27,935 bases of DNA. It comes from Acholeplasmataceae bacterium UBA5769. GTDB lineage: Bacteria; Bacillota_I; Bacilli_A; Acholeplasmatales; Acholeplasmataceae. Location: assembly GCA_002418725.1 (NCBI GenBank), contig DIER01000047.1:9217-37151 (forward strand), written 5' to 3'. Below, in pieces: positions 15,130 through 23,013 of the stretch. Numbering within the stretch: position 1 is the first letter of the stretch; every line of letters starts with the position of its first letter. A model generated the notes under the pieces. The model saw only the letters and a program-made list of their open reading frames with translations, was not told the DNA's origin and searched no databases. A program made the translations under genes and the position numbers.

Positions 15130-16544
15130 TATTCAACACCTCTCAATGATGGATTAAATGCATCACGTAAACCGTTACCAAACAAGTTAAATGCAATCAT
15201 TAAAATCGCAATGTAAAGCGCTGGATAAAGGAGTAGATGTGGATGCACCTGCATGACAGCTTGCCCTTGTTGAATGAGCATACCGACACTGATTGCGTTT
15301 GAATAGTTAATAATACCTAAGAATGCATAGGAAGCTTCAGTAAACACGAATGCGGGAATCGCAAGCGCATAACCGGTAACAATCAGACCTAGTGTATTGG
15401 GGAAGATGTGTTTAAACATAATTCTTCCATCAGATGCACCAAGTGTTCTTGCTGCTAAAACGTATTCGCGGTTCTTAAAACGATAGAACTGCATGCGTCC
15501 TGTTCCGTATGCTCCAATCCAACCCGTTGCCGTAAATGCCAAGACAATAACCCACAAGGCAGATCCATAACGCAGGATGAGCAGGGTTAAGACGGATAAG
15601 AATGGGATTGAGGATATAATTTCTACTAAACGGTCAAATAGAAGGTCAAGTACACCACCATAGTAACCAGCAATCGCACCGAGGGTTAAACCGACGACGG
15701 TATTGATAATCAGTACAGAGATTGCCATTAACAGAGAAATACGTGCACCTTTCCAAATTTCAGTAAATAAATCGCCACCTCTAGAGGTTGTACCAAACCA
15801 GAAATAAGTATCTTCTGGTGCTTGGTCAAGCGATGCTAAAAATTGATTAATTCTTACTTCATATTGATAATAGGGTTCAGCAGGATTACTTGGGTTTGGA
15901 CTTTGCTTAATCGCTAAGATATCAATAATATAATTTTTAGCCATGTATTCTTCAAAACGTTCTTTGGTTAATGTTTGTCTAACTTCACCAAGTGGGTCAT
16001 TATTCGTTCCATTGATTTCATTTTCATCAAGAATACCAAAATAACGTTCTGGCATATACGACGTAATGTAGTTAATGTAGCGGTAATAATCAACTTTAAC
16101 GGTGATTTGGTTCACATTTGCATAATCAGGATGTCTTGGGTCTTCAATGATTTCTTCTGGCAAACCAGAAATGATAATCCCTTGCCCAAATTCTGAATGA
16201 TACATGTGATGTAAGAAACGTTTACCACGAGAGATCGTCTTGGTACCATCAAAAATACCAAGGTTTTCCAATCCTGGAATACGTGGTGTCAAGTAACCGA
16301 TACGCGCTGCTGCGGTTGGATCTGTCTTGACAAGATCATATTTCTTCATGTAAGGGCCAACCAAAATGAAGAAGAAAATAACACAAATGATAAAGAATGC
16401 TGCTAAAGAAGCCTTGTTCTTCTTAAAGCGATTCCATGAATCCTTATAATAACCAATCTCTTTCGTTTCTAAAGGTTGGTCAACAATACGTTCGTCACTA
16501 TCACGAATGAGAACGAGTTTATTTTTATCAATATTGTTCATCAT
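15129..16544 (-). CDS. oppC: Oligopeptide ABC transporter permease OppC with enlarged external loop
   Basis: One of two membrane subunits of the Opp importer. At 471 residues it is well over the usual 300. A first membrane helix (about 45-62) is followed by some 180 residues (65-245) with no membrane character that should lie outside the cell. Then comes the motif WFGTTSRGGDLF, a variant of the usual FGTDxxGRDxF, and a standard permease core. The ATPase-contact EAA loop is YVLAARTLGASDGRIMFKHIFPN (about 361-383, listed here as YVLAARTLG then GRIMFKHIFPN). Two in-frame ATGs open the gene; the first overlaps the oppB stop as ATGA. The enlarged loop could help dock OppA, which must be membrane-tethered in a cell without a periplasm (inference). 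Confidence 0.93.
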   Translation of the reverse strand: MMNNIDKNKLVLIRDSDERIVDQPLETKEIGYYKDSWNRFKKNKASLAAFFIICVIFFFILVGPYMKKYDLVKTDPTAAARIGYLTPRIPGLENLGIFDGTKTISRGKRFLHHMYHSEFGQGIIISGLPEEIIEDPRHPDYANVNQITVKVDYYRYINYITSYMPERYFGILDENEINGTNNDPLGEVRQTLTKERFEEYMAKNYIIDILAIKQSPNPSNPAEPYYQYEVRINQFLASLDQAPEDTYFWFGTTSRGGDLFTEIWKGARISLLMAISVLIINTVVGLTLGAIAGYYGGVLDLLFDRLVEIISSIPFLSVLTLLILRYGSALWVIVLAFTATGWIGAYGTGRMQFYRFKNREYVLAARTLGASDGRIMFKHIFPNTLGLIVTGYALAIPAFVFTEASYAFLGIINYSNAISVGMLIQQGQAVMQVHPHLLLYPALYIAILMIAFNLFGNGLRDAFNPSLRGVE

Positions 16545-17506
16545 GATAATTTCCCACTTCCCACACGAATTCTTGGATCAAACAAGGTATAAGACAAGTC
16601 ACCTACAATGGCAGATACAAGGAATAAGAACTGTCCAAAGGTGTTAATGAGCATCAGGAGTGCATAATCTCGACCATTAAATGCAGCCAGATAGAGACGT
16701 CCAGTTCCATCAACTCTAAAGATTTGTTCTGTAATGATACCACCGCTCATCACACCGATGATACCAATGAAAATACCTGGTAAGAATGGAACAAGTGCAT
16801 TTTTAAGTGCATGTCTGAAGATGGCTTGACGTTTGGTTAAACCTTTGGAACGTGCCAGTAACATGTAATCTTGTGTCAACTGTTCAGTTAACTCAGCTCG
16901 AACATTACGCGCAAGTCCTGGGATACCAGAAATAGTCAAGACAACAACAGGTAAGATATATGTGGATAGCCCGTAAGCTAGACCACGTTCAGCAAATTCT
17001 GAAGCTGTCGCAATAACATGGGTGGGTGCCCAATTTAAACGGAAATAGAATATATACTGAGATAATACGGCTACAACAAAATACGGAACTGAGATAAAGA
17101 TCATAATTCCAACAGATATAATGTGATCTGCAATTTTGTTTTTCTTTAATGCAGCGATAACACCGAGTGTAATCGCGATTGGAATCGACAAGAAATAAGG
17201 AACGATGTTGATCTTAATAGATGCTGGAATCTTTCCAAAGTAAACCATGGAAACGTCACGACGATAAATAATAGAGAAGCCAAATGAACCATCTCTAAAA
17301 ATATTGCGGATCCAGTATCCAAACTGAACAATGATGGGTTTATCCCATCCCTCTCTTATACGATTGATTTCATACCAGTCATTCCCCTGGAAAATGGGTG
17401 GAACATAATTGTCTGGTATAAGTTTGATAAATAGAAAAAATAGAAATACGGTTATGAAGAACGTGATGAACATCAAACCGATTCTTTTTAGCAAGTATTT
17501 AAGCAA
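16541..17506 (-). CDS. oppB: Oligopeptide ABC transporter permease OppB
   Basis: A 321-residue membrane subunit of the peptide importer, of normal length. The N-terminal helix MLKYLLKRI... and about five further helices are seen, and the EAA loop reads DYMLLARSKGLTKRQAIFRH. The start is a TTG (17506-17504): AAAGGAGT stands at correct spacing, while the nearby ATG inside GATG runs straight into TAG. It is the first gene after an extended -10 promoter (17603-17611) with an approximately 90-base leader that carries two inverted repeats. The next gene begins within its stop codon. Together with OppC it forms the channel fed by the binding lipoprotein OppA encoded just upstream. Confidence 0.95.
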   Translation of the reverse strand: MLKYLLKRIGLMFITFFITVFLFFLFIKLIPDNYVPPIFQGNDWYEINRIREGWDKPIIVQFGYWIRNIFRDGSFGFSIIYRRDVSMVYFGKIPASIKINIVPYFLSIPIAITLGVIAALKKNKIADHIISVGIMIFISVPYFVVAVLSQYIFYFRLNWAPTHVIATASEFAERGLAYGLSTYILPVVVLTISGIPGLARNVRAELTEQLTQDYMLLARSKGLTKRQAIFRHALKNALVPFLPGIFIGIIGVMSGGIITEQIFRVDGTGRLYLAAFNGRDYALLMLINTFGQFLFLVSAIVGDLSYTLFDPRIRVGSGKLS

Positions 17507-17546
17507 CCTACATCACTCCTTTTCAAGAATCAATACTTACAAACCA

Positions 17547-17590
17547 CCAATACGATTTATTGGCAAAAGTGTATAATATTACTATTATAC
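17547..17590 (-). promoter_or_regulatory. Two inverted repeats in the oppB leader
   Basis: GTATAATA (17571-17578) and TATTATAC (17583-17590) form a perfect eight-pair hairpin with loop TTAC immediately after the predicted transcription start. CCAATA (17547-17552) and TATTGG (17558-17563) form a second, six-pair hairpin. They could be an operator or leader structure controlling oppB relative to oppA. No protein can be assigned. Confidence 0.35.
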
Positions 17591-17602
17591 ATCGTAGTCT
17601 AT

Positions 17603-17611
17603 ATTATATCA
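17603..17611 (-). promoter_or_regulatory. Extended -10 promoter of the oppBCDF operon
   Basis: On the minus strand TGATATAAT, identical to the oppA promoter element at 20441-20449. TTGTAT lies 17 bases upstream as a weak -35. It would allow oppBCDF to be transcribed separately from oppA. Confidence 0.55.
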
Positions 17612-17692
17612 GTAAACCCTATAGAATACAACATTTTACATAGATTTAACACAGTTTTTTTGCATAAAAAAACAGAAATTACAGGAAAAGAT

Positions 17693-17723
17693 AAGCCCGA
17701 GGTTTTTGTGTTTCCTCAGGCTT
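17693..17723 (-). terminator. Stem-loop after oppA (terminator or mRNA-stabilising hairpin)
   Basis: A ten-pair stem (17693-17702 with 17714-17723, one wobble) with an 11-base loop, followed on the minus strand by ATCTTTTCC, so the T-run is only moderate. A second, A/T-only hairpin lies at 17654-17673. Such partial terminators between a binding-protein gene and its permease genes often keep the binding protein in excess. Confidence 0.6.
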
Positions 17724-17767
17724 AACTTCATTTAATCCTTAAACTTTGAGATACTTATTGAACGAGA

Positions 17768-20407
17768 TTATTGGAAATCTGGGTCAGTATTTAAGTATCT
17801 GTATCTTCCTGCGCCCCAACCAAATGCTGAAGAGTATGCTGGCCATGTAATAACGACATTGTCAGCGTAAACGGTAGCAGATGAACGTGTAACTGTTGGA
17901 ATCAATGTTGCATATTCGAAGAATACTCTTTCGAATTCTGCGATGATTGCCCATGTATCAGCAGTTGCACCTGGGAATGGTTCTGCGGCATTTCCATCAT
18001 ATGGAGTGTCATACATAACCATGAGTAGACCGATATCAGAAAGTGGGCCTTTATAGATACCAGCAGCTTTTGTAACAGCACCTGTAACATCGTCTGTTTC
18101 TGCTTCTAAGTAACCGAGCAGTAAGAGATGACCTTCGAGGTCGTTAGCGATCATGTAATCTTCACCAAGTTCTACTAAATATTCATAAGTCGTTGTTAAG
18201 TCAATCGTAACTTCTTCATGGTAATATCCACCAAGACCATCTGTTTGAGACTTATCATTTGGATGTGATAGACCTAAGTTACCACCACCGATAAGGTTAC
18301 CAAAGAATGCGATTGCTTGATATTGCCACCATGCACCATAAGATGCACCAAAACCTACTGAGTTAAGTGAAATGTCAAAGTTCCAGTTACGGATTTCAAG
18401 GCGGTTAGCATCTGGTGATGAGAACGCGATGTTGACAATTAACTTATCTACTCCAAAGAGTGTTTCATAATGATTCTTAACATAAGTAACAAGTCTTGTT
18501 GAGAATTCATCGTTTGCAGAAATTAACTTAATGGTGACTGGACCAGTGTTTCCTTCAGCTACCCATTCAGCGTATGCTTCATTAAATAAAGCCTTCGCAC
18601 GATCTGGAATGTAACCTTCAGTTGTTGGGTCAATACCAAATGCTTCAAGAACTGCTAAGTGAGCTGGAGATTCTGAATAGTATAGTGGGTCTTGAATATA
18701 AGACTTCGTATCTAGCGGAATAGGAAGCAATGAAGCAGTATTTGGAGCGTACACGTTATTCGCGTAGTACTTTCTGTCAAAACCGAATAATAATGCTTGT
18801 CTAAACTTTTCATTAAACATGATGGATGGTTGGTTATAACCTTCTGCACCATATTTAGAAGCTGCTAAGTTAATGGTTAAGTATTGTGGATATCCATCCC
18901 AAGACTTGTACACGTTTGGATTTTCTGCATATTCAGCATAATAATCTTGTGATAAACCAGCAACTGATAATTGACCTGCTGCAAATAATTGCATTCTTTG
19001 GTCAACGTTGTCAACGATTTGAATAACTTGTGACTTGTAGTTGATTGTTCCTTTTAGAACATAATCAAAGTTCTTGTTAAACACGAGTTTTTGGTTTTCA
19101 TCCCAAGTCTTAATAATGTAAGCACCATAAGATACATATGGAGATGCAGGTGTACCATAAGTAGACTTAGTACCACCAGATGTTAAGGATGCTTCAAATT
19201 GTGCAGGATGAACTAGACGTAAGTCGTTACCAAAACCAACGGCTGTAGATTGTGCGACTGCTTCAAAGAATGTTACTTTGAATGTGTAATCGTCAATTAC
19301 TTCGAAACCAACTTGGTCAAAGTTTGTCACTGTACCAGTGTAATATTCATAAGAGTTAACGATTGGATAACCATTCTTGTTTGCGTCAGTCTTATAGAAA
19401 ATAGTTGCACGGTAGTTGTTTAGAAGTGGGTTCAAATATTGTTGTAGAGAATACTTAAATGTATTCGCAGTAATAGGTGTACCATCTTCAAACTTTAAGT
19501 CATTGCGGATGCTAAATGTCCATTGTGTATCTTTATAAGTTGTAGCTGCTTGGCGATCATACTTACCAGCTTCGGTTAAGTGTTCGTCACCTGTAGAGTC
19601 AACTGGATACTTGGTAGCACCAACTAAAATGTAGTGATAGTCTAAAGCTTCAACAGAATATTGCTTAGCTCTGATCTTAGAGAAATCACCTGGGAAATCT
19701 GCAACACCTTGTGAAATCGCTAAATCCCAGTCAACTTCAGTAGTGTAAAGTGGGGTAGCGAGCATATCAATAATTTGTGTTTCATGAGACCATTCATATA
19801 CGAGTGGGTTTAACGTTAACGATGTGTCTGATGTTAAAGACCATGTGTACGTTTCGCCTGCTGTATAGTTAACAGCCTTAGAATTCACTGGTTCCCAATA
19901 TGCATAAAGAGTTGTCGATGCATTTACTGCTAATGGGAATGAAACTGCTTGTGGTTCTAACCAAGTTAAACCTGGTTTACCATAGAACCAACCACCGAAA
20001 CGGTAACCTTCTCTTGTTGGAGCTGCTGGAGCTGCTGCAACCGTACCACCATTTTCAGGTAATAAAATTGGGTTAACAGTTTGTGCGGTCTTCGTATTGA
20101 AACGTAGCACCACATTCTTCGTCCAACCAGCGTATAAGGTTATGTTGCCTTCAACTGGTGATTCAAAATCATATTCCTGAGTAGCTGCTGCATCAGTGAA
20201 CCAACCTACGAAACTCCAAACTTCATCGCCAGAAACGCGAGTTGGATCCGTGGGTTCAGCAACAACTGCTCCCTTTTCAACAGTGACAGCTGCGACGGCA
20301 GTACCGCCTTGAGAGTCAAATGTCACAGTAAAAGTCTTCTTTTGACATGCTACAACCGTAAAGGTTACGAGCAACATCAATAATACGGATAAAACTTTTT
20401 TGGCCAT
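17768..20407 (-). CDS. oppA: Oligopeptide-binding lipoprotein OppA with N-terminal InlB-type repeats
   Basis: An 879-residue surface lipoprotein (lipobox VVAC, Cys21) that should capture peptides for OppBCDF. Residues about 26-95 and 98-171 are two InlB-type repeats (FVGWFTD...LYAGW and FGGWFYG...LYAYW). From about 185 to the end it is a family-5 solute-binding domain, recognisable from TLNPLVYEW near its start, LKFEDGTPITANTFKYSLQ, and FRQALLFGFDRKYYANNVY. The usual length is 540-600, and the repeats plus insertions account for the excess. A good ribosome site (GGAGGAAAG) precedes the ATG at 20407. It has its own extended -10 promoter with a cre-like site upstream, and a stem-loop follows it. 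The fusion of InlB modules to OppA is unusual; peptide range is unknown. Confidence 0.93.
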   Translation of the reverse strand: MAKKVLSVLLMLLVTFTVVACQKKTFTVTFDSQGGTAVAAVTVEKGAVVAEPTDPTRVSGDEVWSFVGWFTDAAATQEYDFESPVEGNITLYAGWTKNVVLRFNTKTAQTVNPILLPENGGTVAAAPAAPTREGYRFGGWFYGKPGLTWLEPQAVSFPLAVNASTTLYAYWEPVNSKAVNYTAGETYTWSLTSDTSLTLNPLVYEWSHETQIIDMLATPLYTTEVDWDLAISQGVADFPGDFSKIRAKQYSVEALDYHYILVGATKYPVDSTGDEHLTEAGKYDRQAATTYKDTQWTFSIRNDLKFEDGTPITANTFKYSLQQYLNPLLNNYRATIFYKTDANKNGYPIVNSYEYYTGTVTNFDQVGFEVIDDYTFKVTFFEAVAQSTAVGFGNDLRLVHPAQFEASLTSGGTKSTYGTPASPYVSYGAYIIKTWDENQKLVFNKNFDYVLKGTINYKSQVIQIVDNVDQRMQLFAAGQLSVAGLSQDYYAEYAENPNVYKSWDGYPQYLTINLAASKYGAEGYNQPSIMFNEKFRQALLFGFDRKYYANNVYAPNTASLLPIPLDTKSYIQDPLYYSESPAHLAVLEAFGIDPTTEGYIPDRAKALFNEAYAEWVAEGNTGPVTIKLISANDEFSTRLVTYVKNHYETLFGVDKLIVNIAFSSPDANRLEIRNWNFDISLNSVGFGASYGAWWQYQAIAFFGNLIGGGNLGLSHPNDKSQTDGLGGYYHEEVTIDLTTTYEYLVELGEDYMIANDLEGHLLLLGYLEAETDDVTGAVTKAAGIYKGPLSDIGLLMVMYDTPYDGNAAEPFPGATADTWAIIAEFERVFFEYATLIPTVTRSSATVYADNVVITWPAYSSAFGWGAGRYRYLNTDPDFQ

Positions 20408-20440
20408 TTTCTTTCCTCCATCTATTACAGATTTTTCATT

Positions 20441-20449
20441 ATTATATCA
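20441..20449 (-). promoter_or_regulatory. Extended -10 promoter of oppA
   Basis: On the minus strand TGATATAAT, about 34 bases before the start codon; no strong -35. Identical to the oppB element. Confidence 0.55.
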
Positions 20450-20479
20450 CGAAAATATGACTTTTCTACATATTTTGAG

Positions 20480-20493
20480 TGAAAACGTTTTTT
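20480..20493 (-). promoter_or_regulatory. cre-like site upstream of oppA
   Basis: On the plus strand TGAAAACGTTTTTT matches the catabolite-response consensus TGWNANCGNTNWCA except at the last two positions. It lies upstream of the likely -35 area. No ccpA gene is in the window, so this is a weak suggestion. Confidence 0.25.
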
Positions 20494-20616
20494 TCTTTAT
20501 CAAATAATGAAAGTTTTTCAGTTTTTTTCACCTTTATCTAAAAATATTCTATTTTTCTAACCAATTTAGGCGCTTTTCCTTTCATTTTCATTTCTTTTAT
20601 CTCATTTTTTAAAAAG

Positions 20617-20641
20617 AAAAAGGGGATTTTTTCCCCTTTTT
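20617..20641 (-). terminator. Terminator of the S41 peptidase gene
   Basis: AAAAAGGGGA pairs with TCCCCTTTTT around a five-T loop. It lies five bases past the stop codon, and its A/T arms give a T-run in both directions. The 238 bases between here and oppA hold only this, an AT-rich stretch, the cre-like site and the oppA promoter. Confidence 0.85.
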
Positions 20642-20645
20642 GATA

Positions 20646-22889
20646 CTAAGATTGATAAGGTGTTGCTGTTCCTGCGTTGATTTGATCGATCAATTGTGCA
20701 ATCATTTGATCATTGGTTAAGCCAGAAACTGGTAGTTCATAATCCGGTTGAACACCAGATTCAATACCGATATATGTCCAACCGTCTTCATCAGAGCCAA
20801 CACGATAACTAATCATGTTCAAACTGCTGATTTGATGTGCAGAACCGTCGGGTAGATAGATCGGTAAAATGGAACATGCACCACCGCCTGAGGTTGTACC
20901 TATGATGGTAGCAACATCTTGGTATTTACCGATGGCTGCCATCAAGTTAGCTGCGCTAAAGGTTACCTTAGATGTCATGAAGAACCAGTTCACATTCGTC
21001 CGTGCCACGGTGTCTACTTCAAGCCAATAGGTCGTCTTTTCACCGGTGAGCGGATCTTGATAATGTGATGCGATTGGATTTTCGGTGATATAACCTAAGA
21101 CTCGGTAAAGCGCACCCAAGTTACCGCCTGTATTTGAAGAAATATCAACGACAATATTTTCAATCGTGGGGTCAGCAGCAAAGATACCATCAACTGCGTC
21201 TCTCATGTAGTCATTTGAGTCAATCACTGTATCTGGATCATCCACGGCTTTTGTTACAAAACTATTTAAATAGATCACTGCTGTCTTAGTGCCTGCAATA
21301 ATTCTGAATGGTGGAATAGGATTTGTTCCCCATCTCGCAGTCTTTCCATCTCTAACCGCATAATATACCGAGTACCATGCGTTCGTTCTTTCACCAACGT
21401 TTGCGAGTGAAATGGATGGTGTGTTACCTTCAGGACCACCATAAACTGAACCATAGACCATGGATGAGTGCAATTCATCTAAAACTTTGTAGACAAAGTC
21501 TGAATATGCTCTTGAAGATGTCAAATAAACGTTGTTTAACATGTCTGCGACTACTTTGTAAAGTTCGTTATAATAAGACGCAACACCATTTTCTTCTTTT
21601 AGACCATAGAAGTAATCTAAAGTGAACGCAAAAGCATCGAACGTTGCCAATCTAACATCTGCAGGAATGGTTGTTTTGTTAAGACTGCTCGTCATGAAAT
21701 CTGCAGTCTCATCACCATATGCATAAATACCTTTATAATGATCGCCATTATAGTAAACATTGAAATAGGATCCACCACAAAACATTAAGTTTGCTAAATG
21801 GAAAGGAATCACGTAATCACCCTCATGATAAATCATATCAAAGCGATAAGCGTTAAGATCATATACAACGGGATTACCTTCTTCAAAATAATATTCATCT
21901 AAATAGCTAAGCCCCGCAGAATAATTGGTTTCTGTTGAATAAATATACCCACTAAAGAATGAACGATCTTGAACGGTAATGGTGTTAGCATTGAAATCAA
22001 GGATTGCTTCATAGGTTTCAGTGATTTCTTCTTCAGTGATGTCATCTACATAAGTTGTCGTATATGAAAGTGTTAGCGTTTGTGTGGGTTCATCCCACAA
22101 GAATTCAATTTCATCTGAATAAATATACCCATCTAAAAGCAGAATGAAATCTTGTAAGTCAACAAAAGGAACATTGCCGTTGTCAACATAATAAGTTAAG
22201 AGTTCTCCATCTGCCACACTGTATTCTTCTGTAAGTGTTTCATAAGCAAGCACTTTAGATGATGTAATGACGGATTCAGTTTTTGCAGGAATGGTGATTT
22301 CATAAATCTCAGTAACACGTGCTTCACCATTTCTCGCATTGAGAGTTAACGTCACATTTTTCGCTTCTCCACCGATAGGATTTGGGATAGGGACACCTCT
22401 TGAGGTGAGGATGCGTTGATTAGACGTTGACCAAGTTAAAACCGTACCTTGATCCCCTCTTGTGGGAAGATTTAAGGAAGATGCGGTAAGTACCATATCT
22501 TTATAAGATTCAAAAGCTTCTAAATCCACCGCGAGCTTTTCAGCCTCAGTTAGCGTGTGAACTTCTTCCGTCCATTTGGCATAAAGTGTCGTGTCAGCTG
22601 ATATGACATCGGTAAAATCAAACTGTGTTCCTTCATCGAAGGTTGTGGTAGTATACCAACCCGCAAAAATAAAGCCCTCTTTTGTGGGATCTGTAGGTTC
22701 ACTAGCAACTGCACCTTCATTAACCACTTGGGTAGCAACATTTGATCCCCCATTTGACACAAAAATCACATCATAAGTAGTCACCACTGGTGTTTCTTCT
22801 GATGGAATGGGTGTTTCAGTCTGATCCTTACATCCGATGAGTAAAAAAACAGTACTCATAAGAAGCAGTACAACCATTAATTTTTTCAA
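20646..22889 (-). CDS. S41-type peptidase lipoprotein with an N-terminal InlB-type repeat
   Basis: A 747-residue surface lipoprotein (lipobox LIGC, Cys20). Residues about 37-106 are one InlB-type repeat (FAGWYTT...LYAKW), about 115-205 look like a beta-sandwich spacer, and the C-terminal 300 residues are an S41 (tail-specific/tricorn-like) peptidase. Visible are DELHSSMVY (His474), DISSNTGGNLGALYRVL (582-598), TFSAANLMAA with the likely nucleophile Ser645, and GIESGVQPD (Glu710). The Lys found 25 residues after Ser in CtpA is Gly here, so a Ser/His/Glu arrangement is more likely. The start is the TTG at 22889: the upstream in-frame ATGGAGG is itself the ribosome site, and starting at TTG gives a perfect lipoprotein signal. 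Single-gene unit between two terminators. Probably degrades external proteins or peptides (inference). Confidence 0.85.
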   Translation of the reverse strand: MKKLMVVLLLMSTVFLLIGCKDQTETPIPSEETPVVTTYDVIFVSNGGSNVATQVVNEGAVASEPTDPTKEGFIFAGWYTTTTFDEGTQFDFTDVISADTTLYAKWTEEVHTLTEAEKLAVDLEAFESYKDMVLTASSLNLPTRGDQGTVLTWSTSNQRILTSRGVPIPNPIGGEAKNVTLTLNARNGEARVTEIYEITIPAKTESVITSSKVLAYETLTEEYSVADGELLTYYVDNGNVPFVDLQDFILLLDGYIYSDEIEFLWDEPTQTLTLSYTTTYVDDITEEEITETYEAILDFNANTITVQDRSFFSGYIYSTETNYSAGLSYLDEYYFEEGNPVVYDLNAYRFDMIYHEGDYVIPFHLANLMFCGGSYFNVYYNGDHYKGIYAYGDETADFMTSSLNKTTIPADVRLATFDAFAFTLDYFYGLKEENGVASYYNELYKVVADMLNNVYLTSSRAYSDFVYKVLDELHSSMVYGSVYGGPEGNTPSISLANVGERTNAWYSVYYAVRDGKTARWGTNPIPPFRIIAGTKTAVIYLNSFVTKAVDDPDTVIDSNDYMRDAVDGIFAADPTIENIVVDISSNTGGNLGALYRVLGYITENPIASHYQDPLTGEKTTYWLEVDTVARTNVNWFFMTSKVTFSAANLMAAIGKYQDVATIIGTTSGGGACSILPIYLPDGSAHQISSLNMISYRVGSDEDGWTYIGIESGVQPDYELPVSGLTNDQMIAQLIDQINAGTATPYQS

Positions 22890-22969
22890 TATTATAACCT
22901 CCATAGTAAAAACCTTTCTTATATCGTACACCAAATTAAATCTTAATGCAATAGCAAGGTTTCTTAAAC

Positions 22970-23002
22970 ATAAGAAAAGTCCAACCTCGGATGAGATTGG
23001 AC
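22970..23002 (-). terminator. Terminator of the peroxiredoxin-nifJ operon
   Basis: A ten-pair stem (22979-22988 with 22993-23002, one wobble) with loop ATCC on the minus strand, followed by TTTTCTT. It lies 11 bases past the nifJ stop. Confidence 0.85.
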
Positions 23003-23013
23003 AAATCGTTATT

